DNA from: Geosiphon pyriformis
Lineage: Eukaryota > Glomeromycota > Glomeromycetes > Archaeosporales > Geosiphonaceae
Direction: 5' to 3'
DNA length: 64,000 nucleotides
Assembly: GCA_016748015.1 (NCBI GenBank)
Contig: JAAOMT010000586.1
Coordinates: forward strand, 124,001-188,000
Part shown: piece by piece, positions 10,107-21,153 of the stretch
How positions within the stretch are numbered: position 1 is the stretch's first letter
How the letters are laid out: each line of letters opens with the position of its first letter
Translations under genes and position numbers: made by a program
Notes under the pieces: generated by a model
Told to the model about the DNA's origin: nothing
Databases searched by the model: none
Seen by the model: only the letters and a program-made list of their open reading frames with translations

Positions 10107-10119
10107 AAGGAGAGAATAA
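10105..10119 (+). promoter_or_regulatory. Polypurine tract of element A
   Basis: AAAAGGAGAGAATAA lies directly before the TG of the 3' LTR. It overlaps the ORF3 stop codon by two bases. Confidence 0.85.
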
Positions 10120-10664
10120 TGTTACTCATAGAAATATAGGAAATATATTAGCATAATTATTAGCCAATCAGAAATAAGTGTAGTAAATGTGAAATTCCAG
10201 GATTCCTCTCAGGAATTGCAGAATTTTAAGAATTTCAAGATTCCCAATGAGGAATTGCAGGATTCCAGAATTCCAGGATTTTTCTCAAAGGAATCATAGG
10301 ATTCCAAGAATTCCAGGATTTCTGTCGTTGTTACGGGATGGTTTTCTTGTTATATTTAATTGCTGATATCCCGCTTTAATTGCAATCAGTCTTTCGTGAG
10401 TTCCTCAATTCTATTTGTGTGATAATGTCACTGTTACACTGAAGGCTTTCTTTTTACTGTTGCGATGTAAGTTATTCTTTAATTCTTGATTGTTGTGTGT
10501 GTTTATGTACTCCTTCTCAGAGGCTGAACTGAAATCTACCCACTGTCTGGGGTCTTCTCTGAGGCTATCCTTGCAATTGCCTGATGTGTTTCTCTAATCT
10601 AGAAACACAGAATGTTAATGGTCTTTAGCGCTTTTCTAATTCTTACAATAAAGCTTTTATCAAT

Positions 10665-10846
10665 NNNNNNNNNNNNNNNNNNNNNNNNNNNNNNNNNNNN
10701 NNNNNNNNNNNNNNNNNNNNNNNNNNNNNNNNNNNNNNNNNNNNNNNNNNNNNNNNNNNNNNNNNNNNNNNNNNNNNNNNNNNNNNNNNNNNNNNNNNNN
10801 NNNNNNNNNNNNNNNNNNNNNNNNNNNNNNNNNNNNNNNNNNNNNN
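10665..10846. other. Assembly gap (182 N) inside S1
   Basis: 182 undetermined bases. Any translation across them is meaningless. Comparison with J (866 bp) predicts about 316 missing bases, so the gap length is probably nominal or too short. Confidence 0.95.
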
Positions 10847-10867
10847 GAAAATACTTTCTTTTTGATA

Positions 10868-10959
10868 TTTCAACCTGGTGCTTGCTGCTATCACCAGTTG
10901 GTGTTGGCTGCTATTGTGAACTGGTGCTTGCCACTATCGCGAGATGGTGTTTGCTACTA
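10868..10959 (-). repeat. Four 23-bp tandem repeats in fam2 U3 (S1 copy)
   Basis: Reverse complement of the array TAGYRGCAARCACCA-N8 repeated four times in J (51683-51774) and G (45172-45263). Unit length is constant while the last eight bases vary. Confidence 0.85.
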
Positions 10960-11748
10960 TGTTAATCATTACCTTTCTAAGATTATTACTGTGCTATATT
11001 ATGATTGAATAGTTTGTATTATTTTTATGATTCTTTTTGCTAAATTCTTAAACCGTAACATCGTGAAGAATCAAGAAATTGAGAAATCCCAATTATGTAT
11101 ATATAGCAGTAATGTTAGAAACAGAAAAGACAGAATTGATATCACAGAATTCTTAGCCAAGAAACCAATCATCAAATAAATAATTATTCCATATCTCAAT
11201 CCATTATTCACTATCAACACTTCATGTTAATAGTAATTGCTACTTAACCACGCTAGAACAATAGCTCTTGATCATGACTATTGACGAGATACTAACAGAC
11301 CAAATTGCCTTGGCTTATTTTCTTTATTTTCTTTATTTTTATTTTTTTTATTTTATTTCCTTTCTTTCTTTGATTTTGTTGTTGTATACTAATTGATTAA
11401 AAGATTAAACACTGAGTTATTGACGTCAAGGATAGCCTGGTAAAAGACCCAGAAATAAAAGTAGGATTTTATATATATTATCAGATAGCTTACTAAAAGG
11501 ACACGACTGCCAGACTAAATCTGGCCATCATGCTGAGAAAAAAATTGGGAAAACCACTTGAGGATACAACCACTATCAATCTTATTGAATCTCTGTCCAT
11601 TATACAAAGAACTCCACAACAAAAACCTTCAGATCAACCAAAACCTTCAGATACCATATCTTCTGTACATCATCCATGAAAGTAGCTTTTGAGCACCAAG
11701 TTACAGGTTTGTTATTCAATTCCACAACAGAAATAATCACCTGTAACA

Positions 11749-11752
11749 TCGA
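11749..11752. repeat. Target-site duplication TCGA, right copy (element A in B)
   Basis: Matches 815-818. Element B's integrase tail and ORF3 start continue from here on the minus strand. Confidence 0.93.
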
Positions 11753-12975
11753 TCATGTCTTTATATACTCTTTTGTTGTTCAATTTTATGTATTTGGTTT
11801 AATGATTATGATTGGTTCTCAGTCTCGTGGAATCTTATCTGGTTGGACTAATATTTTTTGTACTCCCAGTTGTGGAATGTTATTGGTAGATGCTGATGCT
11901 ATCTGGTAATATGGTTTTAGTCAATTACCATGTGCTGCTTTGGCTAAGATTCTGTTATCTAGTCTTAATTTGTAAGCTTTATTTTCTAGAATTTCTTTTA
12001 TGTGAAATGGTCTGTCCCATTTGGGGTCAAATTTCCCACTCCATTGTTTTTCTGCTTTAGTACGATGTAAAAGTACTTTGTCTCTAATCTTGAATTCAAC
12101 TGGTCTGTCTGGTAGTTGGTTATCATGCCTCTTTTTTTGTTTCTCTTGTGTCTTTTTAATATTATCAGCTGTTCTTCGTCACTTGTTTTCTAGAGTTTTC
12201 ATTAAATCATATGTTCTTTTTAGTAACATTTTCTGAAAATTGTCTACAATTATTGGTTCTGTTAGATAAGTATTGACTTCTATTTCAACTGGTAGTGTTG
12301 CTGTTCTACCATATACTAATTTAAATGGTGTTGCTTGTGTAGTATCTTGCTTTATTGTCCAATAAGCCAATAGTATGGATGGTATAAACAAATCCCATTC
12401 GTCTTGGTTTTCTTGGCTGAGTTTTGCTATTGCTTCACACAATGTTCTATTAAATCTTTCAACTAATTCATTGGTTTGTGGATGGTATGGTGATGATAGT
12501 GGTCTCTTAATTCCGAATCTTTGGCTTATTTTTGCTAATGTTTTATTCACAAAATAGGTTTCTTGGTCTGATAATAGTTCTTTTGGACATCCATGTCAAC
12601 AAATTAAATCTTGATGAACGAATTTGGCAACAGATTCTGCATTTGCTCTTTGAATTGCTTTTGCTTTTGGCCATTTTGTAAGGTAGTTCATGGCTACTGC
12701 AATATATCTGTTGCCTCCACTGATAATTGTCAATGGTTCAACTAAATTAATTCCAATGTGGTCAAATGGTTGTTCCACTTTGATTGGTTTCAATGGTTTG
12801 CTGGGTCTTGTTCCTTCTCTTCTTTGACAAGCATCACAATTTTGTACATATTATATGATGTCTGGATACATTGATGGCCAATAGTATCTCTTTCTGGTTC
12901 TTTCCATGGTTGCTTCTTTATGAAAATGTTCTGCAGTTGGATCTGAGTGCATGTTGAACAGTATTGTTCCCTTTT
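11753..12975 (-). pseudogene. Integrase and tail, element B
   Basis: The HHCC domain starts near 12953 (minus) with HSDPTAEHFHKEA; the usual GHFH has Glu for Gly. The core has GINLVEPL where family members have EIDLVG, so the first catalytic Asp is replaced by Asn. Then come LSDQETYF (second Asp) and NELVERFN (catalytic Glu, about 12450). A stretch of 123 codons (12550-12179) is open. The GPY/F-like end and the IP..DxEPI tail follow to about 11800. A start for ORF3 (ATG at 11756) is in another frame. Stops include those at about 12594 and 12850. Confidence 0.9.
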
Positions 12976-13229
12976 CTGGTTCTGTAATTACTCTGGTTGG
13001 CTGATCTGAATCTTTTCTATTTTTCTGATAAAGTATATTTTGGTAGGTGATAAAATATTTGGATTGTTGTTTGATTCTCTTTTGTTCCAGTTGAGATAAT
13101 TTCTTCTTGAACTGTTAAGTATCTATATAATGTTGAAGTTGTTGATATTTTTGTGGGTTCATCTTTTGTTATATTTTCGTGAGTATTGTTTTGGTTTTGT
13201 TATATTTTTGGGTTGAAATGTCCTTAGAT

Positions 13230-14626
13230 TTGTCTTATTCGTGATAAACCATCAGCATTTCTGTTGTCTTTTCTTTTTTTATAATGTATAGAATAATTAT
13301 ATAGTGCGAGTGCCATTTTCCATCTCCAAATTCTTGTTTTTGGAGTGATGTTAATCCTTTGTAATCTGTGTACACTTCAAACTTCTGGCTCAAGTATTTT
13401 TTCCATTTCATGACTGCCCAGTATATTGCTAAGTGTTCTTGTTCTAGTGTTCCATAGTTCTTTTCGGCTGGTGTTAAACCTTTGCTGGCATATGCTACTA
13501 GATGTTCTCTGTCATCTGGTCCTTTCTGAGATAGTACGGCTCCTAATGCTTGGCTGAATGCATCAGTGGTAATGATGAATAGTTTGCTGTAATCTGAATA
13601 GATCAGTACTGGAACTTAAATGAGCTTTCTTTTCAGAATATCAAAAGCTTCTTGTTGACTTTCTGTCCATTCATATTTTGTATTCTTGGTTTGCAGTTGG
13701 TTGAATGGCTGCACTATCTTGGAAAAGTTCTTAATAAAACATCGATAGTAGCTGGCAAATCCCAAAAATGATTTCAGTTCTGTCATATTGGTCAGCACTG
13801 GAAAGTTCTTTACTATCTCTATTTTCTCTAGATCCGTTTTAATGCCGTCTTTGCTGCCTATGTGTCCCAAGAATTTTAGTTCTGTTTTGCCAAAGAAGCA
13901 CTTTGTTGCATTTAACTTTAGTCCTGCTCTTCTTAGTCTTTTGAACACTTGTTGAAAATGATAAAGATGATCATCAAATGTTTTTGAGAATACATTGGTG
14001 TCATCCAAGTATACAACTACTGATTTCCACAATAAGCCAGTATAAACAATTTCCATTAGCTGTTGGAAAGTGGCTGGTGCATTGGTTAAGCCAAATGGCA
14101 TAACTTCAAACTCAAAGTTTTCCTCTCTTGTGATAAATGCTGTTTTTTCTTTGTTGGCTGGATCCATAGCTACTTGCTAATAACCACTATCTAAGTCTAA
14201 CATTGAGAATCATTTGTTTCTACCAAAAGCGTCAAATAGTTTTTGTATCCATGGAGTTGGATAGCTGTCTCCACAAGTTACACTATTTAGTTTTCTATAA
14301 TCTACACAAAATTGGATCTTTCCATTCTTTTTATGGACAAGTACTACTGGTGATGACCATGGGTTCATTGATGGCTGAATTAACTCATTGTCAAGTATTC
14401 GGTTGATCTCTTGACAGATGATTTCATGGCTGGCTGGTGGTACTCTGTATGCATGCTGTTTGATTGGCATTGCATCTCCAGTCTTGATTTGATGTTGAAT
14501 GATGTCAGTTCTGCCAAATTTGTTTTCACTGGCAAAAATGTTATTGAAATTGTTGAGTAACATCTTGAGCTGCATATATTGTAGTGGGTCTAGATTTCTT
14601 ATATTCATTTGTTCTAATTGTTCTGG
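13230..14626 (-). pseudogene. Reverse transcriptase and RNase H, element B
   Basis: RT fingers to palm run from 14608: SPVVLVHKKNGKIQFCVDYRKLNS, then a TGG-to-TAG stop at SGYW near 14176, then MDPANKEKTAF, VMPFGLTNAPATFQ and the catalytic YLDD at 14011-14000 (minus). RT thumb and connection continue to 13616, RNase H from about 13590 to 13250 with TTDAFS (Gly to Ser variant) and YTDYK-like signals. The segments 14608-14210 and 14167-13616 are open and in the gag frame. RNase H has a stop at 13617 and a deletion near 13325. Confidence 0.92.
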
Positions 14627-15450
14627 TTAGAACAAATAACATTTGTCTTGTCTATAGATTGTTTGTAATGTGATGTCAACATATTTACAAAGCTGTAAAA
14701 AGTCTGGAATGGGGTTTGGTGGTTGATCCTCTATTTCAGGGTTTAAGTATCCCATGGTAGTTCCAGCTGATATCACTATGACATTTTCTGTGTTGTTGTA
14801 GATGGGAATTTTGATGTGGCTGTAATCTTTGGCTGGTATGTGGAGATTGATGAGTCCAATCTCTTCTGATTTGCAAAAGGTCAGTTCTGCTACAAAAATC
14901 TGATTCTGTTCTTTTTCCTTCCTTTTTATTGCTAACATATACTGACTATATGATGGAATAGAAATAGCTTGATCAGTTGAGATAATTTCTTTTTGGCCAA
15001 CAATTTTTTCTTTCACCATATTAGGTATATCTATTCTACCTGTTGATCCAAATTCTTGTATTCCTCTTGTTGTTATCTCTAATTCCTCTCTTGTTCCCAC
15101 TGACACTAAGCTAGCTACTTTGATTAGTAGCAGGAATATGGCCTGTGCTATCTTTTTATTTGGCTCAATAGTGTAAGTCTTTTCTGAATCATTTTGTAGC
15201 ATAGCACTGATATTTCCTGTATATCCTGCATCCACTATTCCCCCTCTAATATTAATCCTTTTTTTCACTAAACTACTCCTAAATGCTAACAGAACCATGG
15301 TTGTTGCTGGGATCTCTAGAGCTATTCTCAGATCAATGCATACTTGCGCATTTGGCTCCAATTTGATGGCATCTTTTTTTGGATATCTCAGATTAAACCC
15401 TGCATTAGTATTATGCATGCATTCTGGCATGATACCTTCCCCATTGTTAC
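14627..15450 (-). CDS. dUTPase plus beta-rich linker domain, element B (267 codons open)
   Basis: dUTPase motifs in order on the minus strand: AGFNLRY (motif 1, Asp changed to Asn), RSSLVKKRI (2), GGIVDAGYTGNI (3), KIAQAIFLLL (4), EFGSTGR (5, first Gly changed to Glu). The beta segment follows (IPSYSQYML ... LINLHIPAK ... GTTMGYL). It is in the same frame as gag and RT. The open stretch begins at the conserved MPECMH and is preceded by a stop near 15455, so the start codon shown is not a real start but a piece of Pol. Confidence 0.9.
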
Positions 15451-16360
15451 TATACTATTTCAACTCCTGCTCCTTGGAGAGATCTGGTAGTGCAATATAT
15501 TGTTCATAGTTTGTATTGGAGTTTGGATCTGAGTTGGAATTATTGTTGTTGTTATTGCTATTTTGAATGGAGCTTGAATCATTGTTGTCATTGTTGTTGT
15601 CAGAGTTTGAATCACAATTGATCAGCGATTCTGATTCTGATGTGCAATTGCTAATTGGTTTTTCTTTTTTAGAGATTGTGTAGATCATGCGTGGTGGTGA
15701 ATCGTAAATGAGGTTACACTTATTACAATATTGAAAGTCACATGGAATTAAACAGTAGTCACATAGCTGGGTGTTTAGCTGTGCTAAGCACTCTTCTTGT
15801 TTTTCTCTTATGGGTGCTAGTTACTAGTAGTGCTCATGAAATTCCTCTGAATTGTCTTTGATGTTGCCAAAAACATTGAAAGTTTGGACATATTCAGGCT
15901 TAGGTAGAAATAGTGGGTTGTTTTTAATTTCTCTCAGCTCCTCTGTTGTAGCATCTTCTGATATAGCATATGCCATTCTCCAGATCTCATCTTCATTGTG
16001 TGAGTATCCTTCTAGGCATCTTAATGCTTGCTTCCAGACGTTGTTGATGGGAGTTTCCTTTCATACCCAGTGATTGATCAGAATAGTGTATTGGCATGTC
16101 TTGTTATATGCTTCTCCTCTTCCAGAAATGTTTTTCCACATCCCTTCATCTAAGAGGGTATTTTCACAAGCTAAACACAAGATACTGTCCCATTTTCCTA
16201 TTTTTGGTGGTCATCTATCACATTCAAAGACACATGGACAACAGTAGTACTCAGTTACTGTTGTCCATTCTTTGTTCTTACTACAGCATATGTTCATTGT
16301 TGACAGTTTCTTGTCACAACTGATGCATACAAGTTTGGGTTGACAGTAAGTGTTTTAAAG
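15451..16360 (-). pseudogene. Cysteine-rich module and acidic linker, element B
   Basis: From about 16345 downward: C-x2-C (CISCDKKL), CC, YCCPC, LCLACE, then TCQYTILI near 16105, and LCDYC..CHF.YCNKC near 15760-15720. An Asn/Ser/Asp-rich run (15470-15650) joins it to dUTPase. It is the counterpart of A 4841-5740. Function unknown; zinc binding is inferred only from cysteine pairs. Confidence 0.68.
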
Positions 16361-16599
16361 TGGTGTTGCATATGGAATATGAGTAAAGAAAGTGGTTTGT
16401 TTTGGTTCCTCTTCCTGTTTCTTTCCTTTTCTCTTTTCTTCCCAACTCCATTCAGTGGCTGGTTTGCTTTGGCTGTCATCACTCCATGATCTTTGGTTTG
16501 TTCCCCAGGTAAGTTTTTCTTCTTCTTTCCTCTTTCTTTTGTCATTTCATAAGAGTATGGGTGGCAATTTGTTGTCGTTGTTGGCCCATGAGACTTGGT

Positions 16600-17230
16600 A
16601 AGCTTCTCAGATAGGCTTCTTTTCTTCTTCTTCCAGCTTTATCAATGGTTTCTCTCTTGACGGAACTTTAAAGTGGCCACATATGGCTGGCACACGTGTG
16701 TATTGACCATTGACACTTAGTTGGAGCTCTTGCATTATCTAGTCTAAAACAGTATTGGTTTTGGACAGCCAGTCATTACCAACTAGAGCTTGGTATTGGA
16801 TGGCTTCCATCATCAAGACTTTGATAAGAGTGATGATGTCATTAACTTTAAATGGAAATTCATCTATCTCGCCAATAGGCATTTTGGTCATTCCATCAGC
16901 TGTGATGATTCTGGCACTGGCAGCGCAATCAACTCAGTGATCTAATTGGTCTATAAGTTGTTGTGTGATAATACTATCTGCTGAACCACTGTCGAGAATC
17001 AATTTGATAGATTGTCTATTGACTTTGGCATCTGTGTACATTATGGTGATTGGTTTGGCTTCAAGAGTGGCTCTACTAAATAATAGCATTGCAGTTGTTT
17101 TCTCAAATTTGAATGGGAAGATAGCAGTCAAGAACTTGTCTTTAGTAATAGTAGCAGGTGGGATATTACTGGTAAGTGATTGTTTTTGGGCAGATTTTGG
17201 GTTATTGGCTAAGGTGTCTTCTGGAGTGAT
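16600..17230 (-). pseudogene. pro: Aspartic protease, element B
   Basis: Active-site LILDSGSADSII is intact at about 17008-16973 (minus), in contrast to A. The later QALVGNDWLSK segment is near 16790-16758. In frame with gag upstream. A stop near 16936 (CGA to TGA after LDH) separates the active-site part from the rest; another stop is near 16740. Downstream is a Lys/Glu/Trp-rich linker to about 16370. Confidence 0.88.
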
Positions 17231-19372
17231 CAGGAGACTTAAATAGTTCTGGGAATTCAGGTTCTGGGGTTGACCAGTATCCAAATTCTGCTGGTGTAAT
17301 TCAGATGGTTGCTGTGAAGAACTGGGGATCGGCTGATGGACTACCATCACCGATCTCCAGCTTTGTTGAGCCATTCTCAGTCTTTGTGTTCTGTTGGATG
17401 GTAAGTTTTGGGGCAGTGTTTGAATTTGTTGGGGTTGATAGATTATTGGTGGCTGTGATTGTTGATAAATTACTTATAGCTGCAGTTAATAAATTGGAGC
17501 TTGATATACCAGAGGCTGATAAATTGATTGCTGCGTCATTGGTACATAATGAGGTAAGTGTTGGTATTGTTTTTGATTTTGCTGGGAACTCGAAGCTGGG
17601 AACTGGTAATCGAAGTTTTGATATTGATTTCCTGATTGTTGGTTATTTAAATGCTGGCAGCAATTGACTTGTATGTGTTCTTATTTACCACAATAGTGGC
17701 AAACACGTGTTTCTTGTTGCCACTGTTGATTGGCCGAAAATAATGGACGTGACTGATTTTGGATGCAATTAGAGTTTCTCTGATTGTTGCATTGTTGTGG
17801 TGGTTGATAGATTGTTCGATTGTCAGCTAAGTATTCCTCTAATTTTTGATTAATGAAATCACTGAATTGTTTTAATTTAGAATCCAATTCAGATGATCCA
17901 TTTATTACTAGATTAATGGCTTGGGCATGGTTAACTTTGAGTTCAGCTACTTCAAAATCTCTGGCGTTAGTGACAGCTACTTGTAAATCTGCTGGGTGTA
18001 GTGGACGTACGCACTGGAGAATACTATTGCATAAGCCTCTGATAAACTGATTTAAAATTTGGGCCACTGTAAAATAATCAGTATTGATAGCTTGGATCTG
18101 GCACAAGCATTTATGGAATCGTCCCAAGTATGTGGTAACGGCTTCAGTATCCCCTTGTTTGATGATAGTAAAAGTATTTACCAAACGGTTGATACTGTTA
18201 TTATTACTGAAATATCTTAGGAACTCCTGCTTAAATATGTTGAATGTTTGAGGTTTTGTAGCTAAGCTTTGATACCACAAATTCGCGGTATCTTGGAAGA
18301 AATATGGGATTGCCTGAAGAGCTCTGTTGTCATTCCAATTGTTTGCTGTAATTGCTTTGGCAACGTCATTCAATCAAGCTTGAGCATCATTCTCTTCACC
18401 GGTGAATTTTTCTAATTTGGTGATTGGTGCATAGGCCATCAGTACTATAGGTTACTGGGGCTGTTGAAGTGGTTGTTGTATGGGTTTGGTTATTGAATTA
18501 ATTGGCAATTGATTGATGATGATTACTGGAGGTAAGTTTTGCTGATTAATTAATTTGGGATTTGGATTGTTCTGCCTTTGATGATTTGGAGTTTCTATTT
18601 CCAAATTTTCTAGATTTAGATTTTGCTGAGTTTAAAGATTCGGGGTTTTAACTTCCAGGTTTTCAGTGATTGGGTTTTGGTAAGTAAATTCTTGATCTTC
18701 CGATTCTTTTTCCTCTTCTTCTTCAAATAGTTCCCATAGGATAGCAGTTCCAAAGTCCAGTTGAGGCAGTGGTGATCAAATTCCTAATAGTGTTGGTGAT
18801 TATGATTTAAATCTTTCAAAATATTTGCCGTATGGTCCTAATAACTCTGTTTTCTTTTGTTTACTTTGGAATAGAAATCATCCAAATGTTGATGTCACAT
18901 TTGATGTGGACACGCTTGTTGATGTTATATTGATGGCACTTTCCAGTGTGTAGTAATAGGATGGGGCAGTTGGTAATTCAACTCTTGTTTTCTTCCAAGT
19001 GAGTGGTTGTATCTTTTTGGGTGTTACTGCTGATGTTTGTAGTTTTCCTTTGCCTTTACTGGCATAAGTAATTGGATACTTTTGTTGGGTGTGATGTTCA
19101 ATTTCTTTGTTGATTTCAGTAATAATGGAGGCAAAATTGTAATTTGTTGGTAGGTTGGTATTTTGAATTAATTCTCTGTAGAAAGTTTCCCTGGCTGCTT
19201 TAGTATTCACTGGTGTTCCTAACAAAGAGGAAATTTTTTTGTTGACATAGAAATTAAAGACTGATTTGGCAGATATATGATTGTGATTTAATCCCAAGTG
19301 TTGATAATAATGTTGAAATAGAGATTTCACAAATTCTAAATGGTTTGTTCCTATGTTTTCTGATTCTGCCAC
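17231..19372 (-). pseudogene. gag: gag of element B
   Basis: The frame opens at GTG 19372 (AAAGTGGCAGAA); the first 164 codons contain no Met at all. The N-terminal domain has QHLGLNHNHIS and a KFYREL-like helix. A 230-codon open stretch (18373-17681) holds the capsid domain with WYQSL, F.QEFLRYFSNNNSINRL and TYLGRF. The CCHC knuckle is at 17701-17660 (minus), with one stop (CAA to TAA) inside it. Stops also at about 18375 and 18876. The frame is shared with protease, so gag and pol look fused. Confidence 0.9.
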
Positions 19373-19414
19373 TTTTGGATGGTGTTTGTTGGTGCTGGTT
19401 CTCTGTAGGATTAT

Positions 19415-19432
19415 ATCTCACAGGAAGCACCA
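19415..19432 (-). promoter_or_regulatory. tRNA primer-binding site of element B
   Basis: Minus strand TGGTGCTTCCTGTGAGAT, two bases inside the 5' LTR. It differs from A's PBS by one C to T and one G to A. Confidence 0.8.
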
Positions 19433-19434
19433 AA

Positions 19435-19808
19435 TGTTACAAGTGATTATTTCTGGTGTGAGAATAAATAACAAACCTGTAACTTGGTACTCAAAAGCTA
19501 TTAATTTCTGTTAATATTGGTAATCTGAAGGTCTTATGTGATCTGAAGAGTTTTGGTGGAGTTCTTTGTATAATGAACAGAGATTCGACTGTATTTGTAA
19601 TAGTCTTCAGAATCGCAATTCCATCCAATTTCTTTCTCAGCGTGAAGGCCGGATTTAGTCTGGCAGTTGTGCCCTTTTGGTAAGCTATCCAATAATATAT
19701 AAAATTCTACCCTTATTTCTGGGTTTTTTACCAGGCTATCCGTGATGTCAATAACTCAACACTTCTAATTCTTAATCAATTAGTATACAACAACAAAACA
19801 ACACAAAG

Positions 19809-19839
<31 letters not shown>

Positions 19840-20292
19840 GAAATAAAGAAAATAAGCCAAGATGATTTTGATTTGTATCCCGTCAATAGTCATGATCAAG
19901 AGCTATTGTTCCAGTATGGTTAAGTATGTGCTATTATCAACATAAAATGTTGATAGTTGGGAAAGAATTTGAGATAGTGAATAATTATTTATTTAATATT
20001 TGTGATGTGAAAGATTGCTTAGAGGGAATCTAAACTTCCAAGATCTGTCTTTTCAGCTTTTAATTCTACTGCTATATATACATAATTGAGATTCCTCAAT
20101 TTCTCAATTCCTTACAACAGGAATCCTGGAATTCTGGAATCCTGTGATTTTTCATCAGAGAATCCTGAAATTTCTGGAATCCTGCAATTCCTTTGAGAAG
20201 AATCCTGGAATTCCACATTTACTATGTCTTCATCTGATTGGCTAATATCTACTAACTAATAATACTATATTTCCTATATTTTATGAGTAACA
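19435..20292 (-). repeat. 5' LTR of element B (fam1)
   Basis: 858 bp, minus-strand start TGTTACTCATAA at 20292, end CTTGTAACA at 19435. It has the U3 GAATTCC repeats (20110-20215), a TATA stretch (about 20075) and a subfamily-specific R segment near 20015-20070 that differs from A. Right flank is ATGC. Confidence 0.93.
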
Positions 20293-21056
20293 ATGCATTT
20301 ATTTCATGAAGACTTTCCATCATTAACTGCCTGTTGTGGTTTGGAAGTGTCTTTATAACAGAAGCTACTCTAGTGTGCTGTGTTTATATTGTGGTTTTGT
20401 GGAGGTCTCTGATCATGCTTTTTCATGTAACATTGACAGCTCTGCTTGTCGATGGATATTGAATGCCCATGTGGCTTCCTGGAGGTTGATTTCTGGCCTA
20501 TCTCAATCTTTTTTGTGTGTGTTGCAGCTTTTGTTGTCATGCACTTCTGATACCTTTGTGTCTATGGCTCTTTATAAGAGTTTTGTTTTTAATGGCTGGC
20601 TTCGGAAAGCTGTTTCTGTCTTCTATGACCCCAAGATTGCTGGTGTGAAGGTTGTTGAGTTTGTGCATTCTCTTTGTTTTGCTTTCAGAAATAACATCTG
20701 ACTGGTTTGTACCAAACATTGGGCCTACATGAAGAAGAAAGAGCTGATCTCTTTGGATGGTTCGGCTGTTGTCTCAGTTTCTGGTTTGGCTTTGGGGTTC
20801 TCGGCTGGTGTGGTCAAGTTGCTTGACATCACTGAGACATTTGGCATAAGTTTTGGTTATCATAAGCATTGTTTATTTTTTTCAGGCATTAGTGCCTCTG
20901 TTTTGGTATATATATCTGCATAGTGTTGTTCTGATTGGCTTGAGTGGCTGGTTGTATGTAGAAAATGCATGATTTATGCGTAGTTTAGATTATTTCTTTG
21001 ATGTATTGTTCTATGTAGTGTTTGAATTTTATCCATTAAAGCAATAAAAAAAAAAA
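20293..21056 (+). pseudogene. 3' end of a LINE-type (non-LTR) polyprotein with poly(A) tail
   Basis: One frame runs from 20294 to the stop after 20923, broken by a TAA near 20324 and a TGA at 20699-20701. It has a C-x2-C ... H-x4-C cluster (about 20393-20430) like the zinc motif at the end of many LINE ORF2 proteins, followed by about 160 residues that I recall, from memory, as a very common repeated tail in arbuscular mycorrhizal fungi. An AATAAA and an 11-A run end it at 21046-21056. RT is not in the window; the 5' part would lie beyond element B. No TSD can be tested. Confidence 0.68.
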
Positions 21057-21153
21057 TTAAGAAAAATACTAAAAATTATTAATATTTTATGTTTTTAAAT
21101 TAGAAAAACACTTTAAGCAATTATAAAAATAGTTTTAAAAAAGACTTTATTAC
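21057..21153 (+). repeat. K: decayed fam2 LTR fragment
   Basis: About 90 bases align with J near 52136-52230 (AATTAGAAAAG..CTAAAGAC..ATTAACATT..TGTTTCTAGATTAGAGAAACAC), with most differences C to T or G to A. It is cut on the left by the LINE poly(A) and on the right by H's LTR. Confidence 0.7.

Larger units (their letters stand above)
10329..11060 (-). mobile_element. S1: fam2 solo LTR, reversed, inside A's 3' LTR
   Basis: On the plus strand it reads TGTTACGGG ... CCGTAACA. It is flanked by TCGT at 10325-10328 and 11061-11064, and the 5' LTR of A carries the uninterrupted site (near 1022-1032). Its sequence is the reverse complement of J (51582-52447) and of G's 5' LTR. Four 23-bp U3 repeats are at 10868-10959. 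It contains an assembly gap. No internal region is present, so it arose by LTR-LTR recombination. Confidence 0.93.
819..11748 (+). mobile_element. Element A: complete fam1 Ty3/gypsy retrotransposon inserted in B
   Basis: A has two LTRs, a PBS, the full gag-pol order, ORF3, a polypurine tract and a TCGA TSD. Its length is 10.93 kb including a nested fam2 solo LTR (736 bp with TSD), so 10.19 kb of its own. Excluding that insert, the 3' LTR is 893 bp, the same as the 5' LTR. Coding segments from gag to RNase H lie in one plus frame, then shift at an A run near 7920-7931. More than a dozen in-frame stops are present (CGA to TGA, TGG to TGA or TAG, CAA to TAA), so it is not autonomous. Confidence 0.95.
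10120..11748 (+). repeat. 3' LTR of element A (fam1), split by solo LTR S1
   Basis: The two parts 10120-10328 and 11065-11748 together reproduce the 5' LTR at 819-1711, with the same total length of 893 bp. The interruption is the fam2 solo LTR at 10329-11060 with its TSD. The LTR ends CTGTAACA at 11748, followed by the TCGA TSD. Confidence 0.93.
1..20292 (-). mobile_element. Element B: fam1 Ty3/gypsy retrotransposon, near full length, interrupted by element A
   Basis: B runs on the minus strand from its 5' LTR (19435-20292) through gag, protease, cysteine-rich module, dUTPase, RT, RNase H and integrase to ORF3 and a 3' LTR truncated by the window start. Element A and one TSD copy (819-11752) split ORF3; removing them leaves about 9.36 kb. 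Gag, protease, dUTPase, RT and integrase segments lie in one minus-strand frame between 19372 and about 12000, so the ancestor probably had a single gag-pol ORF. Several in-frame stops show it is dead. The base next to the 5' LTR is ATGC, a candidate TSD whose partner lies outside the window. Confidence 0.93.

Noticed and set aside
10612-10965. Long ORFs across the N gap on both strands
   Set aside because: Open only because N codons are not read as stops; the flanks are LTR sequence.
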